Source: Peptoniphilus sp. KCTC 25270 (GTDB taxonomy: Bacteria; Bacillota; Clostridia; Tissierellales; Peptoniphilaceae). Taken from it: a stretch of 64,000 nucleotides of DNA. Positions 27,343-35,865 of this stretch are shown here, piece by piece; the first letter of the stretch is position 1; every line of letters starts with the position of its first letter. The notes beneath the pieces are model-generated. The model was given only the letters and a program-made list of their open reading frames with translations, did no database searches and was not told the origin of the DNA. The stretch spans positions 496,001-560,000 of the forward strand of contig NZ_JAJMZJ010000001.1 in NCBI RefSeq assembly GCF_021012875.1, in the 5' to 3' direction. Position numbers and translations under genes: made by a program.

Positions 27343-27369
27343 CGGAACCTCAAAAAAGGAGGTACTCCA

Positions 27370-29640
27370 TTGTCAACTATGAGAGTGTACACATTAGCAA
27401 AAGAGTTAGGATTAAGTAGCAAAGATTTATTGCTTTTATTGCAAGATTTGAATATTGATGCAAAAAGTCATATGAGCACGATTGATGAAAAAGACAAACA
27501 AAAGGTTTTGGACAAAATTCAATCAGAAAGCAATCCAACAACTCCTAAAGAGAAAAAAGAAAGCGAAAAGAAGAATACAAAAGAATCGAAAGATTCTGAA
27601 GAAAAGAATTCCAAAAAAATAGAGAAAGAAAATAAGAAGTCCTCTGATAAGGAAAAAAACAAAGGCAAAAAAGAGAAAAAATCCTCTGAAGAAGACCCAC
27701 GAGAAAATCTTTCAAACCACAATCGCAAAAATAAAAAGAACGTAGAACGTTTTAGCAAAAACAATCTAGGGGATGAGGAAGAAGAACCTACTAGACCTAG
27801 AAAAAAATCTCGAAGCCAAAAACGCCGAGAAAATAATGCAAAAAGAAAATCTCAAGAAGAAAATAAAGGGGATGAAACTATTATAAAGATCCAGGCGCCA
27901 ATCACTGTTAAAGAATTCTCTGAAGCAATCGATGTTAATGTTGCTCAGATTATTAAAAAATTAATCGGCTATGGTATTATGGCTACGCAAAATGAAAGTA
28001 TTGATGAAGATACGATTTTAATTTTAGCGGATGAATTTGGAAAAGAAGTAGAGTTCGGATTCGGTGATGATGAAAAATCAGTGGAAGAAATTTTTAATCT
28101 TGATGCAGAAGATCCTGAAGAATCTTTGAAACCAAGATCACCTGTTGTAACAGTTATGGGCCATGTTGACCATGGTAAAACATCACTATTGGATGTTATA
28201 AAAAAATCTCATGTTACAGCAAGTGAAGCAGGAGGAATTACACAACATATTGGAGCTTATACTGTAAATGTAAAAGGAAATAAGATTACTTTCCTAGATA
28301 CTCCAGGCCATGAGGCATTTACGTCTATGCGTTCAAGAGGAGCAAGCATTACAGATATTGCCATCCTTGTTGTTGCAGCAGACGATGGTGTAATGCCACA
28401 AACCATTGAGGCAATTAACCATGCCAAAGCAGCAAATGTTCCAATTATTGTTGCGATTAATAAAATTGATCGCGAGGGCGCCAATGTAGATCGTGTAAAA
28501 CAAGAGTTAACAGAGCACGGTTTAATCCCTGAAGATTGGGGCGGAGATACCATTACAGTAAATGTATCTGCCGTTACTAAAGAAGGGATTCCTGACCTAT
28601 TAGAAATGATTCAATTGGTTGCAGAAGTACAAGAATTAAAAGCGAATCCAAACCGATTGGCTGTAGGTTCTGTTATTGAAGCAAAATTGGATAAAGGAAA
28701 AGGACCTATGGCAACGATTCTTGTGCAAAAAGGAACCTTAAACCATGGTGATTTCCTTGTTTCTGGTACAAGCTATGGGCATATCCGCGCCATGACAGAT
28801 GATAAAAAGAAAAAAGTTAAAAAAGCAGGCCCATCTTCACCAGTTGTAGTTTTAGGATTAAATGAAGTTCCTAATGCTGGAGAAATGATTTATGCTGTTA
28901 AAGATGAAAAAACAGCAAAAGCTGCTGCAGCCAGAAATTTTGAAATCAACCGCGAAGAAAAATTGGCTTCAAAAAGCAAAATATCATTGGATAACCTATT
29001 TGATAAAATCAAAGAGGGCGAATTAAAAGACTTAAATATTATTGTTAAAGCAGATGTAAAAGGTACTGTTGAGGCAATCAATCAATCTCTAATGAAATTG
29101 TCAAATGAGGAAGTAAAAATCAACATTATCCATTCTGGTGCTGGCGGAATCAACGAAGGGGATGTTAACCTTGCTTCTGCTTCCAATGCTTTAGTTGTTG
29201 GATTCAACGTTCGTCCAAATATCAATGCCTTAGATTTAGCAAAACAAGAAGAGGTAGATATTCGCACTTACCGTGTGATTTACGACATTATCAACGACGT
29301 AAAAGCAGCGGTAAGCGGTCTATTGGAACCAACCATTGTAGAGGAAGTATTAGGACGTTGTGAAGTTCGCGATACTTTCAAATTACCAAATAACAATATT
29401 GTAGCTGGTATTTATGTACTAAAAGGCAAAATTGTTAGAAATGGATTGGTAAAAGTTCTACGAGATGACATTGTTATTTTCGAAGGACCTATCGCTTCCT
29501 TAAAGCGTTTCAAAGATGATGCAAAAGAAATTGCACAGGGATACGAAGGAGGTCTAATGGTAGACAATTTTAACGACATCAAAGTGAATGACCTTCTAGA
29601 ATGTTACGTTGAAAAGGAAGTTAAGAAGGAGTTGGATTAA
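27370..29640 (+). CDS. infB: Translation initiation factor IF-2
   Basis: The 756-aa protein opens with an IF2N motif ([20 protein letters not shown]), has a highly charged Lys/Glu/Ser linker to about residue 170, a second IF2N segment, then the GTPase domain with G264-[15 protein letters not shown] and NKID. Two beta-barrel/IF2 domains complete it. It places initiator tRNA on the 30S subunit. The start is TTG at 27370, seven bases from AAGGAGG; the ATG at 27379 is too far from that site. Confidence 0.97.
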   Translation: MSTMRVYTLAKELGLSSKDLLLLLQDLNIDAKSHMSTIDEKDKQKVLDKIQSESNPTTPKEKKESEKKNTKESKDSEEKNSKKIEKENKKSSDKEKNKGKKEKKSSEEDPRENLSNHNRKNKKNVERFSKNNLGDEEEEPTRPRKKSRSQKRRENNAKRKSQEENKGDETIIKIQAPITVKEFSEAIDVNVAQIIKKLIGYGIMATQNESIDEDTILILADEFGKEVEFGFGDDEKSVEEIFNLDAEDPEESLKPRSPVVTVMGHVDHGKTSLLDVIKKSHVTASEAGGITQHIGAYTVNVKGNKITFLDTPGHEAFTSMRSRGASITDIAILVVAADDGVMPQTIEAINHAKAANVPIIVAINKIDREGANVDRVKQELTEHGLIPEDWGGDTITVNVSAVTKEGIPDLLEMIQLVAEVQELKANPNRLAVGSVIEAKLDKGKGPMATILVQKGTLNHGDFLVSGTSYGHIRAMTDDKKKKVKKAGPSSPVVVLGLNEVPNAGEMIYAVKDEKTAKAAAARNFEINREEKLASKSKISLDNLFDKIKEGELKDLNIIVKADVKGTVEAINQSLMKLSNEEVKINIIHSGAGGINEGDVNLASASNALVVGFNVRPNINALDLAKQEEVDIRTYRVIYDIINDVKAAVSGLLEPTIVEEVLGRCEVRDTFKLPNNNIVAGIYVLKGKIVRNGLVKVLRDDIVIFEGPIASLKRFKDDAKEIAQGYEGGLMVDNFNDIKVNDLLECYVEKEVKKELD

Positions 29641-29641
29641 T

Positions 29642-29995
29642 ATGAATAACCGCCGAGTGAGCAGAATTTCTGAAGAAATAAAAAAAGAGCTTTCAGAAAT
29701 TATTCAATATAAATTAAAAGATCCAAGAATTCCTCCGATTACAACGGTATCCTATGTGGATGTTACACGGGATTTATCTTTTGCAAATATTGGAATTTCC
29801 GTATTGGGAAATGAAGAAGAAAAAGAAAATGCCATCGAAGGCTTAAAAAGTTCCGAAGGTTTCATTAAAAAAGAGTTGGGGAACCGTCTAAAATTGCGAG
29901 CTATGCCAAAATTAATCTTTGGATTGGATGAAAGTATTAAAAAAGGCATGGAAATGCAAAAATTGATTAACGAAGTGAATCATCCTGGAGAATAA
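29642..29995 (+). CDS. rbfA: Ribosome-binding factor A
   Basis: The 117-aa KH-fold protein has VSRISEEIKKELSEIIQYKLKDPRIP at the N-terminus and then VSYVDVTRDLSFANIGISVLG, typical of RbfA. It acts in 30S maturation and cold adaptation. ATG at 29642 gives the family length; AAGGAG (29626-29631) lies ten bases upstream. An in-frame start at 29609 would overlap infB and add a non-conserved extension. Confidence 0.94.
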   Translation: MNNRRVSRISEEIKKELSEIIQYKLKDPRIPPITTVSYVDVTRDLSFANIGISVLGNEEEKENAIEGLKSSEGFIKKELGNRLKLRAMPKLIFGLDESIKKGMEMQKLINEVNHPGE

Positions 29996-29998
29996 TTT

Positions 29999-30958
29999 AT
30001 GGATGAAAAATTAAAAGTTTACAACACTATCCAAGAATCTTCCACTATCGGGATTGCTTCTCATGTGAATCCCGATGGGGATAACTTAGGTTCCTGTGTG
30101 GCCATGCTACATGCGCTGAAAAATTTAGGAAAAAAAGTATATTTTTTAGATAATGATGAAGTTCCGGAGGATTTCCATTTTTTAGACTCTGTAAAGGATC
30201 GGTTTTCTGTTGATTCCTTTCCTGCTGCTTTGGACCTTTTAATTGTATTGGATTCATCTGACTTTGAGAGAATCGGAGAATCTCATTCCAAGCTTCTAGA
30301 AATTTCTAAGACCATTGTAAATATAGATCATCACAGAAGCAACCAAGGCTATGGAGACTATAATTTAGTTATGGAAAAAGCAACCTCTACAGGGGAAGTG
30401 GTCTATGACTTTTTAACGACTGTAAATCTTCCTATAACGGAACCAATGGCAACCGCTTTATATACGGCTATTTCAACAGACACTGGAAGTTTTCAATACG
30501 ATTCTGTAAATAGTAAGACCCATCGCATTATCGCGGATTTATACGATAAGAAGGCAGATTCACAATTGGTGGTTCAAAATCTGTACCAATCCAAGTCTGT
30601 AGAAAAGGTTCGATTAATGGCTAGAGTTTTAGATAAAATAGAATTCTTTTTTGATGGTCTTGTGGCATTTTCTTCTTGTACACAAGAAGACTTAAATGAA
30701 ACAGGTGCCAAGTCATCGGATACAGAAGGAATTATCGAACAAATTCGAAATATAAAAGGGATAGAACTGGCCGTTTTTGTGAAAGAAAAAGAGAATTTGA
30801 ATCGAATTAGTCTTCGCTCAAAATCTTTTATCGATTGCACAAAGGTAGCTTCTGTGTACTCTGGAGGAGGACATGTAAGAGCTAGTGGCGCTACTTCTTA
30901 TGATTCCTTATCCAAAACCAAAGAAACTCTACTAAAAAGAATAGAGCAGGTACTATAA
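29999..30958 (+). CDS. nrnA: DHH/DHHA1 phosphoesterase (NrnA-like oligoribonuclease/pAp phosphatase)
   Basis: The 319-aa protein shows the DHH metal site: SHVNPDGDNLGS (His22, Asp26, Asp28), LDSSD with Asp85, and IDHH (Asp110-His112). The DHHA1 substrate domain contains SGGGHVRASGA. NrnA degrades very short RNAs and 3'-phosphoadenosine 5'-phosphate, and can hydrolyse linear dinucleotides. Its place between rbfA and truB is conserved in Clostridia. The stop overlaps the truB start by one base. Confidence 0.9.
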   Translation: MDEKLKVYNTIQESSTIGIASHVNPDGDNLGSCVAMLHALKNLGKKVYFLDNDEVPEDFHFLDSVKDRFSVDSFPAALDLLIVLDSSDFERIGESHSKLLEISKTIVNIDHHRSNQGYGDYNLVMEKATSTGEVVYDFLTTVNLPITEPMATALYTAISTDTGSFQYDSVNSKTHRIIADLYDKKADSQLVVQNLYQSKSVEKVRLMARVLDKIEFFFDGLVAFSSCTQEDLNETGAKSSDTEGIIEQIRNIKGIELAVFVKEKENLNRISLRSKSFIDCTKVASVYSGGGHVRASGATSYDSLSKTKETLLKRIEQVL

Positions 30959-31836
30959 TGGAGGGAATTCTTCTAATTTACAAAGAAAAAGATTGGACAT
31001 CCCACGATGTTGTAGCCAAAGTTCGAAGAATTTATAATACAAAAAAAGTAGGACATACGGGCACTTTGGATCCTATGGCAACTGGATTGTTACCAATTTG
31101 CATTGGCAGAGCAACGAAGTTGGCCGACTATATTTCCCAAGACCGAAAGGCCTATATTGCTTCTGCTGACTTTGGATACCAAACGAACACTTATGATATA
31201 ACAGGAGAGGTTACAGAAAAATCTGATTCCATTCATTTGGAAGAGTTAGATTCTGTTTTTGAAAATTACCTAGGAGAAATACATCAAATTCCTCCCATGT
31301 TTTCTGCGATTAAAGTAAATGGAAAAAAATTATACGAATATGCACGAAAGGGAATGGAAATAGAGAGAAAATCTCGTAAAGTTACCATTTATTCTCTTAA
31401 AATTTTGGAAAGAAATAGCTCTTCTCTAAAATTTTATGTAGAGTGCTCTAGTGGAACTTATATTCGCAGTTTAATTGATTCTATGGGAAAAGATTTAGGT
31501 TGTTATGCCACAATGACTGATTTGGAAAGAGTTTCTGTCGGAGAATTTGACGTAAAAGAAGCGATTCCTATCTCTGAACTGGAAAAAGTATCTGAAGAAG
31601 AAAGAATTGAATTATTAAAACCTTTGGATCAAGCGATACAATTTTTACCTAGAGTAAATATCTCGAACCAATATCGTAAATATGCGTTAAATGGGAGAGC
31701 CATTCCTGTAAAAAATCTCCCCAAAGAAAAGATTGACTCCTATAGGGTTTATTTAGATAATGAATTTATTGGCCTTGGATTTTATACAAAAGAAAATGGA
31801 CAAGCCTATTTTAGAATGAAAAAAGTTATTATTTAG
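30958..31836 (+). CDS. truB: tRNA pseudouridine-55 synthase TruB
   Basis: The 292-aa enzyme has the catalytic-aspartate segment GHTGTLDPMATGLLPICIG with Asp38, and the later motifs GEIHQIPPMFSAIKVNGKKLYEYAR (in two parts) and CSSGTYIRSLIDSMG. It converts U55 of the T-loop of nearly all tRNAs. The start shares one base with the nrnA stop, so translation is coupled. A PUA-like tail ends the protein. Confidence 0.96.
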   Translation: MEGILLIYKEKDWTSHDVVAKVRRIYNTKKVGHTGTLDPMATGLLPICIGRATKLADYISQDRKAYIASADFGYQTNTYDITGEVTEKSDSIHLEELDSVFENYLGEIHQIPPMFSAIKVNGKKLYEYARKGMEIERKSRKVTIYSLKILERNSSSLKFYVECSSGTYIRSLIDSMGKDLGCYATMTDLERVSVGEFDVKEAIPISELEKVSEEERIELLKPLDQAIQFLPRVNISNQYRKYALNGRAIPVKNLPKEKIDSYRVYLDNEFIGLGFYTKENGQAYFRMKKVII

Positions 31837-31844
31837 AGGTGAAA

Positions 31845-32765
31845 ATGAAAATAATAGAAATTGACTTAACCACAAAGGCAGAAGAACCTAGTTTCATAGC
31901 TCTTGGCAATTTTGATGGCGTCCATCTAGGTCATCAAAAATTAATTGAAACCGTAGTATCTTCTTCTCGAAAAGCCTCTATAAAAAGTTCCATTTTAATT
32001 TTTAAGGAACACACAAAAAACACATTAAAAGGGAAAGCTCCAGATTTAATTAGTTCCCAAGATATAAAATATAAACTCTTAGAATCTATGGGCGTTGATA
32101 TCATTTATGAAATTGACTTTAACGAAGCAATCATGCAGCTTACTCCTGAAGATTTTGTCAATAATCTTTTATTTGATCATTTATTGGTTCGTGGTATTGT
32201 TGTTGGTTACGATTATAGATATGGCCATAAGGCGAAAGGAAATACCGACACGCTACAAGAGCATTGCGAAAAATTGGGAATCGACTTGCATATTATTGAT
32301 GCCGTTTACAAAAATGGATCTGTTATTTCGAGCACCGTCATTCGCAAACACATTGCAGAAGGAAATATCGATTTAGCCAATGAGCTTTTAGGGCATAGAT
32401 TTACTATCTCGGGGATTGTCCAAAAAGGGAAAGGCCTTGGAAAAACGATTAATATACCTACTGCAAATGTACCATTGCCTGAAAAAATTATCACACCAAA
32501 ATTTGGAGTTTATTCTGGTTTTGTAAATTATAAAGAAAAAAAATATTTGGCTGCCATTAATGTGGGAAAAAATCCTACTTTTGAAGAAATTGTACCTCGC
32601 GTTGAGGTATATATTTATGATTTTAATGAGAATATCTACGGAGAAAAAATTGAGGTTGAGTTCGAGTACTATTTGCGTCCAGAAATTCGATTTGAAACTT
32701 TAGAGGAATTAATGGAACAGATGGACGCGGACCTTGAGGAAATACGCCAAAATTCCTCATTTTAG
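31845..32765 (+). CDS. ribF: Bifunctional riboflavin kinase / FAD synthetase
   Basis: The 306-aa protein has an N-terminal nucleotidyltransferase domain (IALGNFDGVHLGHQKLI region, VVGYDYRYGHKAKGNTDTL, SSTVIRKHIAEG) and a C-terminal riboflavin kinase domain (GKGLGKTINIPTANV, KFGVYSG, VGKNPTF). It makes FMN and FAD. ATG at 31845 has GAGGTG just upstream; GTG 31839 is less likely because it lies within that site. It is usual next to truB in Gram-positive bacteria. Confidence 0.95.
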   Translation: MKIIEIDLTTKAEEPSFIALGNFDGVHLGHQKLIETVVSSSRKASIKSSILIFKEHTKNTLKGKAPDLISSQDIKYKLLESMGVDIIYEIDFNEAIMQLTPEDFVNNLLFDHLLVRGIVVGYDYRYGHKAKGNTDTLQEHCEKLGIDLHIIDAVYKNGSVISSTVIRKHIAEGNIDLANELLGHRFTISGIVQKGKGLGKTINIPTANVPLPEKIITPKFGVYSGFVNYKEKKYLAAINVGKNPTFEEIVPRVEVYIYDFNENIYGEKIEVEFEYYLRPEIRFETLEELMEQMDADLEEIRQNSSF

Positions 32766-32794
32766 TTTACTTTTTACCACTTATATGGTATTAT
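32766..32794 (+). promoter_or_regulatory. Promoter of rpsO
   Basis: TTTACT (32766-32771) is 17 bases from TATTAT (32789-32794), with an extended TGG motif before the -10 box. Transcription would begin near 32801. Confidence 0.65.
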
Positions 32795-32800
32795 CTTATA

Positions 32801-32871
32801 GGTACCGTTTCTCGGCAAAACGATCCTCAACGTTTGCGGGGTAATGGTGAATGAAAATTTAGGAGGAAATT
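32801..32871 (+). promoter_or_regulatory. Structured rpsO leader, candidate S15 autoregulatory site
   Basis: The 71-nt leader contains AAACG (32818-32822) flanked by two CGTTT copies (32806-32810 and 32831-32835). These permit two mutually exclusive hairpins. CCTC (32825-32828) can also pair with GGGG (32838-32841). S15 commonly represses its own mRNA by binding structured leaders; the exact class is not one I can assign. Confidence 0.5.
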
Positions 32872-33138
32872 ATGTTAACAAAAGAAGTAAAACAATCCAT
32901 TATTAAAGAATACCAATTGAAAGAAGGAGATACAGGTTCTCCAGAAGTTCAAATTGCTGTATTAACTAGTCAAATTAATTCTTTAAATGAACATTTGAAA
33001 GAGCATAAAAAAGACCATCATTCAAGAAGAGGTCTTTTGAAAATGGTTGGTAAGAGAAGAAACCTTTTACGTTATCTAAAAAATAAAGATATCGAAAGAT
33101 ATAGATCTCTTATTGAACGTTTGAATATTAGAGGTTAG
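32872..33138 (+). CDS. rpsO: 30S ribosomal protein S15
   Basis: The 88-aa protein is standard S15: [20 protein letters not shown], then [32 protein letters not shown] as a continuous helix pair. It binds the central domain of 16S rRNA early in 30S assembly. TTAGGAGG precedes the ATG. It has its own promoter and leader and is followed by a terminator-like hairpin before pnp, the classical rpsO-pnp order. Confidence 0.98.
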   Translation: MLTKEVKQSIIKEYQLKEGDTGSPEVQIAVLTSQINSLNEHLKEHKKDHHSRRGLLKMVGKRRNLLRYLKNKDIERYRSLIERLNIRG

Positions 33139-33142
33139 TTGT

Positions 33143-33170
33143 AAGAGCGGGGAATCCGCTCTTTCTTTTT
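33143..33170 (+). terminator. rpsO-pnp intergenic terminator
   Basis: An eight-base stem AAGAGCGG/CCGCTCTT (33143-33150 with 33156-33163) is followed by TCTTTTT. No separate pnp promoter is obvious, so it is probably partial, letting some transcripts continue into pnp. Confidence 0.75.
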
Positions 33171-33191
33171 AGAAAGAATTAAGGAGAAATC

Positions 33192-35303
33192 ATGGCAAAG
33201 AAATATACAATGCAACTAAATGGTCAACCCTTAGAAGTAGAAATTGGTAAGGTTGCGAAACAAGCTAACGGAGCTTGTTTGGTTTGCCACGGCGAAAGTG
33301 TCGTGTTGGTTACAGCTACTGCATCTACTAAGGCAAAAGAAGGGGTAGATTTTTTACCATTAAGTTGCGATTACGAAGAAAAAATGTACTCTTCCGGAAA
33401 AATTCCTGGAGGATTTAATAAGCGTGAAGGTCGTCCTAGCAATGATGCTATTTTAGTAAGTCGACTAATTGACCGCCCAATTCGTCCACTATTCCCAGAA
33501 GATTACCACCATAGTCTTTCTGTTATGGCGACTGTACTATCTTATGATCCAAATTACCCAACAGATATTTTGGCAATGATTGGTTCTTCGATTGCTTTAT
33601 CCATTTCAGATATTCCTTTCCAAGGACCTACTGGATCAATCCGCGTAGGTTATAAGGATGGGGAATATATTTTGAACCCATCTGTTGATGCACAAAAAGA
33701 ATCAAAATTAAACTTAGTTGTATCTGGAACAGACAAAGCCATTATGATGGTGGAAGCTGCTGTGGATTTATTGGATGAAGAGCAAGTGTTAAAAGCCATT
33801 CTTTTGGCACATGAAGAAATTAAGAAAATTGTCGCTTTTGTAAACGAAATTACTTCAGAAATAGGGAAAGAAAAGCAAATTGTAGAAGCTTTTGACGTTC
33901 CTGAAAATGTAGAAAAGTTTATGAGAGACTCTGTTTATGATCTTGTTACAAATGCTTTGAATATTGCTGACAAAATGGAACAAGGCCATGAATTATCTAG
34001 AATCAAAGATGAATTTATAGCAAAATGTGAAGAAGATGAAGTCGAAATTGACGAATTTACAATTGGCTATATATTTGAAAAATTTACACAAGAAGCTTTT
34101 AGAAAACAAATCCTTGTAGATAAAAGAAGAAGCGATGGTCGTTCTTTCACACAAATTCGTCCATTAAGTTCTGAAGTGGGACTATTGCCAAGAACGCATG
34201 GTAGTGGTTTATTTACAAGAGGACAAACCCAAGCACTAAGTGTTGTAACGTTGGCTGGCTTAGGAGATGGACAAATTATTGATGGATTGGATCCAGAATA
34301 TACAAAAAGATACGTTCATCACTACAACTTCCCTCCATTCTCTGTTGGGGAATCACGCCCTCCTAGAAGCCCAGGTAGACGTGAAATTGGGCATGGAAAC
34401 TTGGCGGAGAGAGCCTTAATTCCCGTTCTTCCAACTGCAGATGAATTCCCTTATTTTATTCGTGTTGTATCAGAAGTTTTGGAATCTAACGGTTCTTCTT
34501 CTCAAGCAAGTATCTGTGGATCTACCTTATCTCTAATGGATGCGGGTGTTCCGATTCAAAATCCTGTTGCAGGAATCGCCATGGGATTGATTAAAGATGA
34601 AGGAGACCCTGTTATTTTAACGGATATTCAAGGGTTGGAAGACCATTACGGAGATATGGACTTTAAAGTAGCTGGTACGGCAGATGCAATTACAGCCTTG
34701 CAAATGGATATTAAAATTGATGGTGTTGATGAAAATATATTAAGAACTGCCTTGAAACAAGCGAAAGAGGCTAGACTCGAAATTTTAGATCATTTACATG
34801 GTACAATTGAAGCACCAAGAAGTGAGCTTTCTAAATATGCTCCAATGATTACAACATTATTAATTGATCCTGATAAAATAGGAGAAGTTATCGGTAGCGG
34901 TGGAAAAACCATTCATAAAATTGTCGATGAAACAGGAGCAAACATTGAAATTGAAGATGATGGTAGAGTCTCTATTATCGCTTCTGATATGGAATCGGGA
35001 AATCGAGCAAAACAAATTGTTTCTGAAATTGTAAATGAAATCAAAGAAGGAGACATTTATAAAGGAAAAGTTACAAAGATTGTGAACTTTGGCGCCTTTG
35101 TTGAAGTACAATGGGGCAAAGAAGGTTTGCTTCATATTTCTCAATTGGAACATAGAAGAGTAGAAAATGTAGAAGATGTTCTAAAAGAAGGAGATATTGT
35201 TGAAGTAAAAGTTATTGGCTTAGATAAAGGGAAAATTAGCTTATCTAGAAAAGCTTTATTGCCAAAACCTGAACGCCAAGAGAAAAAATCGGAAGAGCAA
35301 TAA
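33192..35303 (+). CDS. pnp: Polyribonucleotide nucleotidyltransferase (PNPase)
   Basis: The 703-aa protein has two RNase PH domains (about residues 10-230 and 310-530), a KH domain ([19 protein letters not shown] near 560) and an S1 domain ([21 protein letters not shown] near 625). The trimeric enzyme degrades RNA 3'-5' with phosphate and works with RNase Y, encoded at 45708. AAGGAG precedes the ATG. A UUCG-capped terminator follows. Confidence 0.98.
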   Translation: MAKKYTMQLNGQPLEVEIGKVAKQANGACLVCHGESVVLVTATASTKAKEGVDFLPLSCDYEEKMYSSGKIPGGFNKREGRPSNDAILVSRLIDRPIRPLFPEDYHHSLSVMATVLSYDPNYPTDILAMIGSSIALSISDIPFQGPTGSIRVGYKDGEYILNPSVDAQKESKLNLVVSGTDKAIMMVEAAVDLLDEEQVLKAILLAHEEIKKIVAFVNEITSEIGKEKQIVEAFDVPENVEKFMRDSVYDLVTNALNIADKMEQGHELSRIKDEFIAKCEEDEVEIDEFTIGYIFEKFTQEAFRKQILVDKRRSDGRSFTQIRPLSSEVGLLPRTHGSGLFTRGQTQALSVVTLAGLGDGQIIDGLDPEYTKRYVHHYNFPPFSVGESRPPRSPGRREIGHGNLAERALIPVLPTADEFPYFIRVVSEVLESNGSSSQASICGSTLSLMDAGVPIQNPVAGIAMGLIKDEGDPVILTDIQGLEDHYGDMDFKVAGTADAITALQMDIKIDGVDENILRTALKQAKEARLEILDHLHGTIEAPRSELSKYAPMITTLLIDPDKIGEVIGSGGKTIHKIVDETGANIEIEDDGRVSIIASDMESGNRAKQIVSEIVNEIKEGDIYKGKVTKIVNFGAFVEVQWGKEGLLHISQLEHRRVENVEDVLKEGDIVEVKVIGLDKGKISLSRKALLPKPERQEKKSEEQ

Positions 35304-35328
35304 AAAAACCGCTTCGGCGGTTTTTTTT
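35302..35328 (+). terminator. Terminator after pnp
   Basis: A compact AACCGC-TTCG-GCGGTT hairpin with an A-run before and eight T after (35321-35328). The TTCG tetraloop makes it a strong intrinsic terminator. dut begins 20 bases later. Confidence 0.9.
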
Positions 35329-35347
35329 GAAGAAATATGGAGGTCTT

Positions 35348-35788
35348 ATGAAAGTTTATCTTTACAATAAATCATCAAATCCCATTCCTGAATATGCAAC
35401 AATAGGGTCTGCGGGGGTAGATTTGCACGCAGATCTTTCCTCTGAAATGGTTATTGAACCTGGTAAGAGAGCTCTTGTTCCTACAGGAATCCACTTAGAA
35501 CTTCCCAATGGAATCGAAGCACAAATTCGCGGAAGATCTGGTTTATCCATAAAAAAAGGCGTTGGATTGGCAAATGGAATTGGAACTATTGACAGTGATT
35601 ATAGAGGAGAAATCAAAGTTATACTTATCAATTGGGGGGATGAGCCTTTTGTCATTCATCATGGGGACCGTATCGCTCAAATGGTATTTGCAAAATATGA
35701 ACAACCAGAATTTGTTGAGGTAAAATCTTTGGAAGCTCTTAGTGAAACCGAGCGAGGAGAGGGAGGATTTGGACATTCTGGCGTATAA
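35348..35788 (+). CDS. dut: dUTP diphosphatase
   Basis: The 146-aa trimeric dUTPase has motif 1 [11 protein letters not shown] (20-30), motif 2 [11 protein letters not shown] (61-71), motif 3 with Asp82 in [11 protein letters not shown], and the C-terminal arm [11 protein letters not shown]. It prevents uracil incorporation into DNA by hydrolysing dUTP. ATG at 35348 follows GGAGG (35338-35343 region); a TTG at 35327 would lie in the terminator and is rejected. Confidence 0.96.
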   Translation: MKVYLYNKSSNPIPEYATIGSAGVDLHADLSSEMVIEPGKRALVPTGIHLELPNGIEAQIRGRSGLSIKKGVGLANGIGTIDSDYRGEIKVILINWGDEPFVIHHGDRIAQMVFAKYEQPEFVEVKSLEALSETERGEGGFGHSGV

Positions 35789-35800
35789 ATTATAACTCTT

Positions 35801-35830
35801 TTCACGATTTGAATCCTTCTATGATATAAT
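35801..35830 (+). promoter_or_regulatory. Promoter of the ftsK-recA operon
   Basis: TTCACG (35801-35806) is 18 bases from TATAAT (35825-35830), with an extended TGA before the -10 box. The start of transcription falls near 35837, at a LexA-like sequence. Confidence 0.7.
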
Positions 35831-35838
35831 AATAGAAA

Positions 35839-35852
35839 CGAACATATATTTG
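35839..35852 (+). promoter_or_regulatory. Candidate LexA (SOS) box at the ftsK promoter
   Basis: CGAACATATATTTG matches 12 of 14 positions of the Bacillus-type site CGAACRNRYGTTYC, with a perfect left half (CGAAC). It covers about +3 to +16 of the predicted transcript, a position where a repressor would block initiation. Confidence 0.5.
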
Positions 35853-35865
35853 ATTTGGAGGATTT

